Assembly: GCA_030667725.1 (NCBI GenBank)
Contig: DAOUVH010000034.1
Coordinates: 1 to 8,396 of the forward strand
DNA from: Candidatus Cloacimonadota bacterium
GTDB lineage: Bacteria; Cloacimonadota; Cloacimonadia; Cloacimonadales; TCS61
Direction: 5' to 3'
Length of the DNA stretch: 8,396 nt
Part shown: positions 6,665 through 8,396 of the stretch, one piece after another
Numbering within the stretch: the first letter of the stretch is position 1
How the letters are laid out: each line of letters begins with the position of its first letter
Made by a program: the position numbers and the translations under genes
Notes under the pieces: generated by a model
The model's database searches: none
Told to the model about the DNA's origin: nothing
The model's input: only the letters and a program-made list of their open reading frames with translations

Positions 6665-7207
6665 ATGAATAGATTACAAGAAAAATACAATAAAGAAGTA
6701 ATTCCTTCTCTAATGAAACATTTTGGATTTGAGAATGTGCATTGTGTTCCAAGACTGGAGAAAGTATCTGTTAATATTGGAGTTGGTGAAGCTACACAAA
6801 ATAAAGCGTTATTAGATAATGCTGTAAAAGAACTCACGATTATTACAGGTAGGAAACCGATCATTACAAAGGCAAAAAAATCTATCTCTAATTTTAAATT
6901 AAGAGAAGGAATGCCAATCGGATGTAAAGTAACTCTTCGTGGTGAGATCATGTATGAATTTATTGATAGACTTATCTCGATAGTTATTCCAAGAGTCAGA
7001 GACTTTAGAGGTACATCAACAAAATCTTTTGATGGACGCGGAAACTTTTCTTTAGGAATTAAAGAGCAAACTGTTTTCCCTGAAATTGAATATGATAAGA
7101 TCGATGCCGTTAGAGGTTTAGATATAACAATAGTAACTACTGCCGATAATGATGAAGAAGGAAGAGAACTTCTTCATTTCCTTGGCATGCCGTTCAAGAA
7201 AAATTAG
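6665..7207 (+). CDS. rplE: Large ribosomal subunit protein uL5
   Basis: uL5 binds 5S rRNA and forms part of the central protuberance, where it contacts P-site tRNA. From 6665 the product has 180 residues, close to the family norm of about 179. Characteristic segments are [20 protein letters not shown] at the start, [14 protein letters not shown], the [20 protein letters not shown] stretch, [34 protein letters not shown], and the C-terminal [20 protein letters not shown]. An ATG at 6659 would add Met-Gly but lies against the ribosome binding site. In E. coli S8 represses translation near the rplE start; I cannot recognise an S8-binding hairpin at this junction by eye. rpsN follows after 12 bases. 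Confidence 0.98.
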   Translation: MNRLQEKYNKEVIPSLMKHFGFENVHCVPRLEKVSVNIGVGEATQNKALLDNAVKELTIITGRKPIITKAKKSISNFKLREGMPIGCKVTLRGEIMYEFIDRLISIVIPRVRDFRGTSTKSFDGRGNFSLGIKEQTVFPEIEYDKIDAVRGLDITIVTTADNDEEGRELLHFLGMPFKKN

Positions 7208-7209
7208 GA

Positions 7210-7214
7210 AGAGG
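7210..7214 (+). promoter_or_regulatory. Ribosome binding site deciding the TTG start of rpsN
   Basis: AGAGG ends five bases before the TTG at 7220. No ATG or GTG is available before the conserved AKKSW N-terminus, so the TTG is the start. Confidence 0.85.
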
Positions 7215-7219
7215 TAATT

Positions 7220-7405
7220 TTGGCTAAGAAATCATGGGTCGTAAAACAGAAAAGAACTCCAAAGTATTCAGTAAGGAAATATTCTCGTTGTAAAATATGC
7301 GGTCGTTCCAGAGCCTACATGAGAGATTTTGGAGTATGCCGCCTTTGCTTTAGGAAATTGGCTTCTGAAGGTCAAATACCTGGAGTTAAAAAAGCTAGTT
7401 GGTAA
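7220..7405 (+). CDS. rpsZ: Small ribosomal subunit protein uS14, short zinc-binding type
   Basis: uS14 is a 30S head protein near the uS3-uS10 cluster. The 61-residue product is the short type, with four zinc-ligand cysteines in two CxxC pairs (Cys24, Cys27, Cys40, Cys43; CKICGRSR and [10 protein letters not shown]), and it closes with [11 protein letters not shown], as is standard for the family. The long zinc-free form is about 100 residues, so the two are easily told apart. Some annotations use rpsN for both types. The start is TTG with AGAGG five bases upstream. Because this form needs zinc, bacteria that keep it sometimes carry a zinc-independent copy under zinc control elsewhere; nothing here shows one. 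The gap of 28 bases to rpsH is the longest in the window and is A+T-rich without clear signals. Confidence 0.98.
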   Translation: MAKKSWVVKQKRTPKYSVRKYSRCKICGRSRAYMRDFGVCRLCFRKLASEGQIPGVKKASW

Positions 7406-7433
7406 TAAAATATTAAGAGATTAAGGAGAAAAA

Positions 7434-7847
7434 ATGAGTTGTACAGATCCGATCGCTGATGCTATTACTATGATAAGGAACGCATATCGGGCGGACCATA
7501 AAACGGTTATCGTAAATTATAGTAATGTAAACGAAGCGCTTGTAAAAATTCTCTCTAATGAGAATTATGTTAATAGCTATGAACTTCTCGAAAGAGAACC
7601 GGAAAAGAAAATTTATAGAAAGAAGATCTTTATTAACCTTCGCTATACAAACCAGGGCGAAGCTGTTATGAAGGGTATCGTTAGAGTTAGTAAACCAGGA
7701 CTTAGGGTTTACGTTAATTCTAAGAATATTCCTTCAGTTTATAATAACACAGGCTGTGCTATTATTTCTACTAATAAAGGTGTAATTACAGATAGAGATG
7801 CTCGCGAGATGAAAGTCGGCGGTGAGTACATCTGTAAAGTATGGTAA
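7434..7847 (+). CDS. rpsH: Small ribosomal subunit protein uS8
   Basis: uS8 is a primary 16S rRNA binding protein and, in E. coli, the translational repressor of the spc operon. The 137-residue product is slightly longer than the usual 130-132. It has the N-terminal DPIADAITMIRNAYRA (5-20), a central part with ALVKILSNENYV, the segment VMKGIVRVSKPGLRVYV (near 78-94) and the closing AIISTNKGVITDRDAREMKV then GGEYICKVW. In the conserved GLGIAIIST region the sequence reads NTGCAIIST, so the residues before AIIST are altered. AAGGAG ends five bases before the ATG. rplF follows after 12 bases. Confidence 0.99.
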   Translation: MSCTDPIADAITMIRNAYRADHKTVIVNYSNVNEALVKILSNENYVNSYELLEREPEKKIYRKKIFINLRYTNQGEAVMKGIVRVSKPGLRVYVNSKNIPSVYNNTGCAIISTNKGVITDRDAREMKVGGEYICKVW

Positions 7848-7853
7848 AGGAGG
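7847..7853 (+). promoter_or_regulatory. Strong ribosome binding site of rplF
   Basis: AAGGAGG is the longest match in the window to the usual anti-Shine-Dalgarno sequence. It overlaps the last base of the rpsH stop and lies six bases before the rplF ATG. Confidence 0.8.
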
Positions 7854-7859
7854 GATATT

Positions 7860-8396
7860 ATGTCTAGAATTGGAAAAACTCCTGTACCGGTACCGGAAGG
7901 TATAAAGGTAGAAATTAAGAATAATATAATTACTCTTTCTTCCAATAATGGTGAACTCACCTATAACTTTCAAGATGGGATCACAATTAAACAAGAAGGA
8001 AATGAATTAATTTTTGAAAGAAGAGACGATTCCAAAGATCAAAAATCCTTCCACGGACTCACCAGATCATTAGTTAATAATATGATCATTGGTCTTTCAG
8101 AAGGTTATTCTAAAGAATTACAGATAATTGGAACCGGGTATTCGGCAGAAGTATTAGGACCATGGCTGAAGCTTAGTGTAGGCTTTTCTCATGAGATCTT
8201 CTTACAGATTCCTGAGAACCTTAAAGTGGAAGCTGAGTTAGTTCCAAGAAGAGAGCAAGGTGCTCTTGGAGTTCAAGCTAATATCAAAGTTAGTGGAATC
8301 CATAAAGAAGATATAGGTAAATTTGCTGCAGAAGTTAGAAAATGTAGACCTCCTCTGAACTATGCTACAGGTAAAGGTATACGTTACAAAGGTGAA
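7860..8396 (+). CDS. rplF: Large ribosomal subunit protein uL6, 3' end cut off by the window
   Basis: uL6 lies near the factor-binding site of the 50S subunit. From the ATG at 7860, 179 residues are readable without a stop to the window edge. The protein opens MSRIGKTPVPVPEGIKVEI and shows GLTRSLVNNMIIGLSEGYSK (66-85), LQIIGTGYSAEV (87-98), VGFSH (107-111) and, near the edge, GKFAAEVRK and GKGIRYKGE, which are family hallmarks of the two tandem L6 domains. E. coli L6 totals 177 residues and reaches this last motif earlier. The excess lies mainly between VGFSH and SGIHK: 33 residues here against 22 in E. coli, an insertion of about 11 that includes VPRREQGALGVQAN. One more residue is added in NYATGKGIRY (usually PYKGKGIRY). 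Only a short C-terminal end should be missing. Confidence 0.97.
   Translation, partial: MSRIGKTPVPVPEGIKVEIKNNIITLSSNNGELTYNFQDGITIKQEGNELIFERRDDSKDQKSFHGLTRSLVNNMIIGLSEGYSKELQIIGTGYSAEVLGPWLKLSVGFSHEIFLQIPENLKVEAELVPRREQGALGVQANIKVSGIHKEDIGKFAAEVRKCRPPLNYATGKGIRYKGE

Noticed and set aside
7406..7433. Promoter or terminator in the longest gap, between rpsN and rpsH
   Set aside because: The 28 bases are A+T-rich and contain the rpsH ribosome binding site, but I see neither paired -35/-10 boxes nor a hairpin with a T-run.
1..8396. A novel accessory or defence system hidden in the window
   Set aside because: Every part of the window is occupied by conserved translation genes in the standard order. 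No gene of unknown function, repeat array or mobile element is present.

Overview
The window is an uninterrupted run of seventeen translation genes, all on the + strand: the 3' part of tuf (EF-Tu), then rpsJ, rplC, rplD, rplW, rplB, rpsS, rplV, rpsC, rplP, rpmC, rpsQ, rplN, rplX, rplE, rpsN, rpsH and the 5' part of rplF. This is the canonical bacterial S10 cluster followed directly by the first part of the spc cluster, with the last gene of the str cluster (tuf) joined to the front. Gaps between genes run from overlaps to 28 bases, and nearly every gene has a clear AGGAG-type ribosome binding site. No stretch above 28 bases is non-coding, and I see no internal promoter, terminator, RNA gene, repeat, mobile element or CRISPR array.

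The source is a bacterium with A+T-rich coding sequence, strong use of AGA and AAA codons in the ribosomal protein genes, and occasional GTG and TTG starts. The sequence alone does not name the species. Four characters may help: tuf fused to the S10 cluster, a short four-cysteine S14, a DHPM rather than DHPH motif in L2, and an insertion of about 11 residues in L6. I lean weakly toward an FCB-type or candidate-phylum lineage (Cloacimonadota-like), as inference only.

Layout: 1-1000 is EF-Tu from about residue 62 to its end; 1015-4413 holds S10, L3, L4, L23, L2, S19 and L22; 4397-5921 holds S3, L16, L29 and S17, completing the S10 part; 5932-8396 holds L14, L24, L5, S14, S8 and part of L6. EF-Tu brings aminoacyl-tRNA to the ribosome. 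The other genes encode subunit proteins that need matched production, which the tight spacing, stop/start overlaps and coupled ribosome binding sites would favour.

Three start sites need care: rpsC begins at a TTG at 4397 inside the end of rplV, rplV begins at 4048 rather than 4039, and rplE begins at 6665 rather than 6659. I found no undescribed system here. The points worth a second look are lineage-specific protein details (L6, L2, L3, L24), the different codon choice of tuf, and an apparent preference for GATC across codon junctions.
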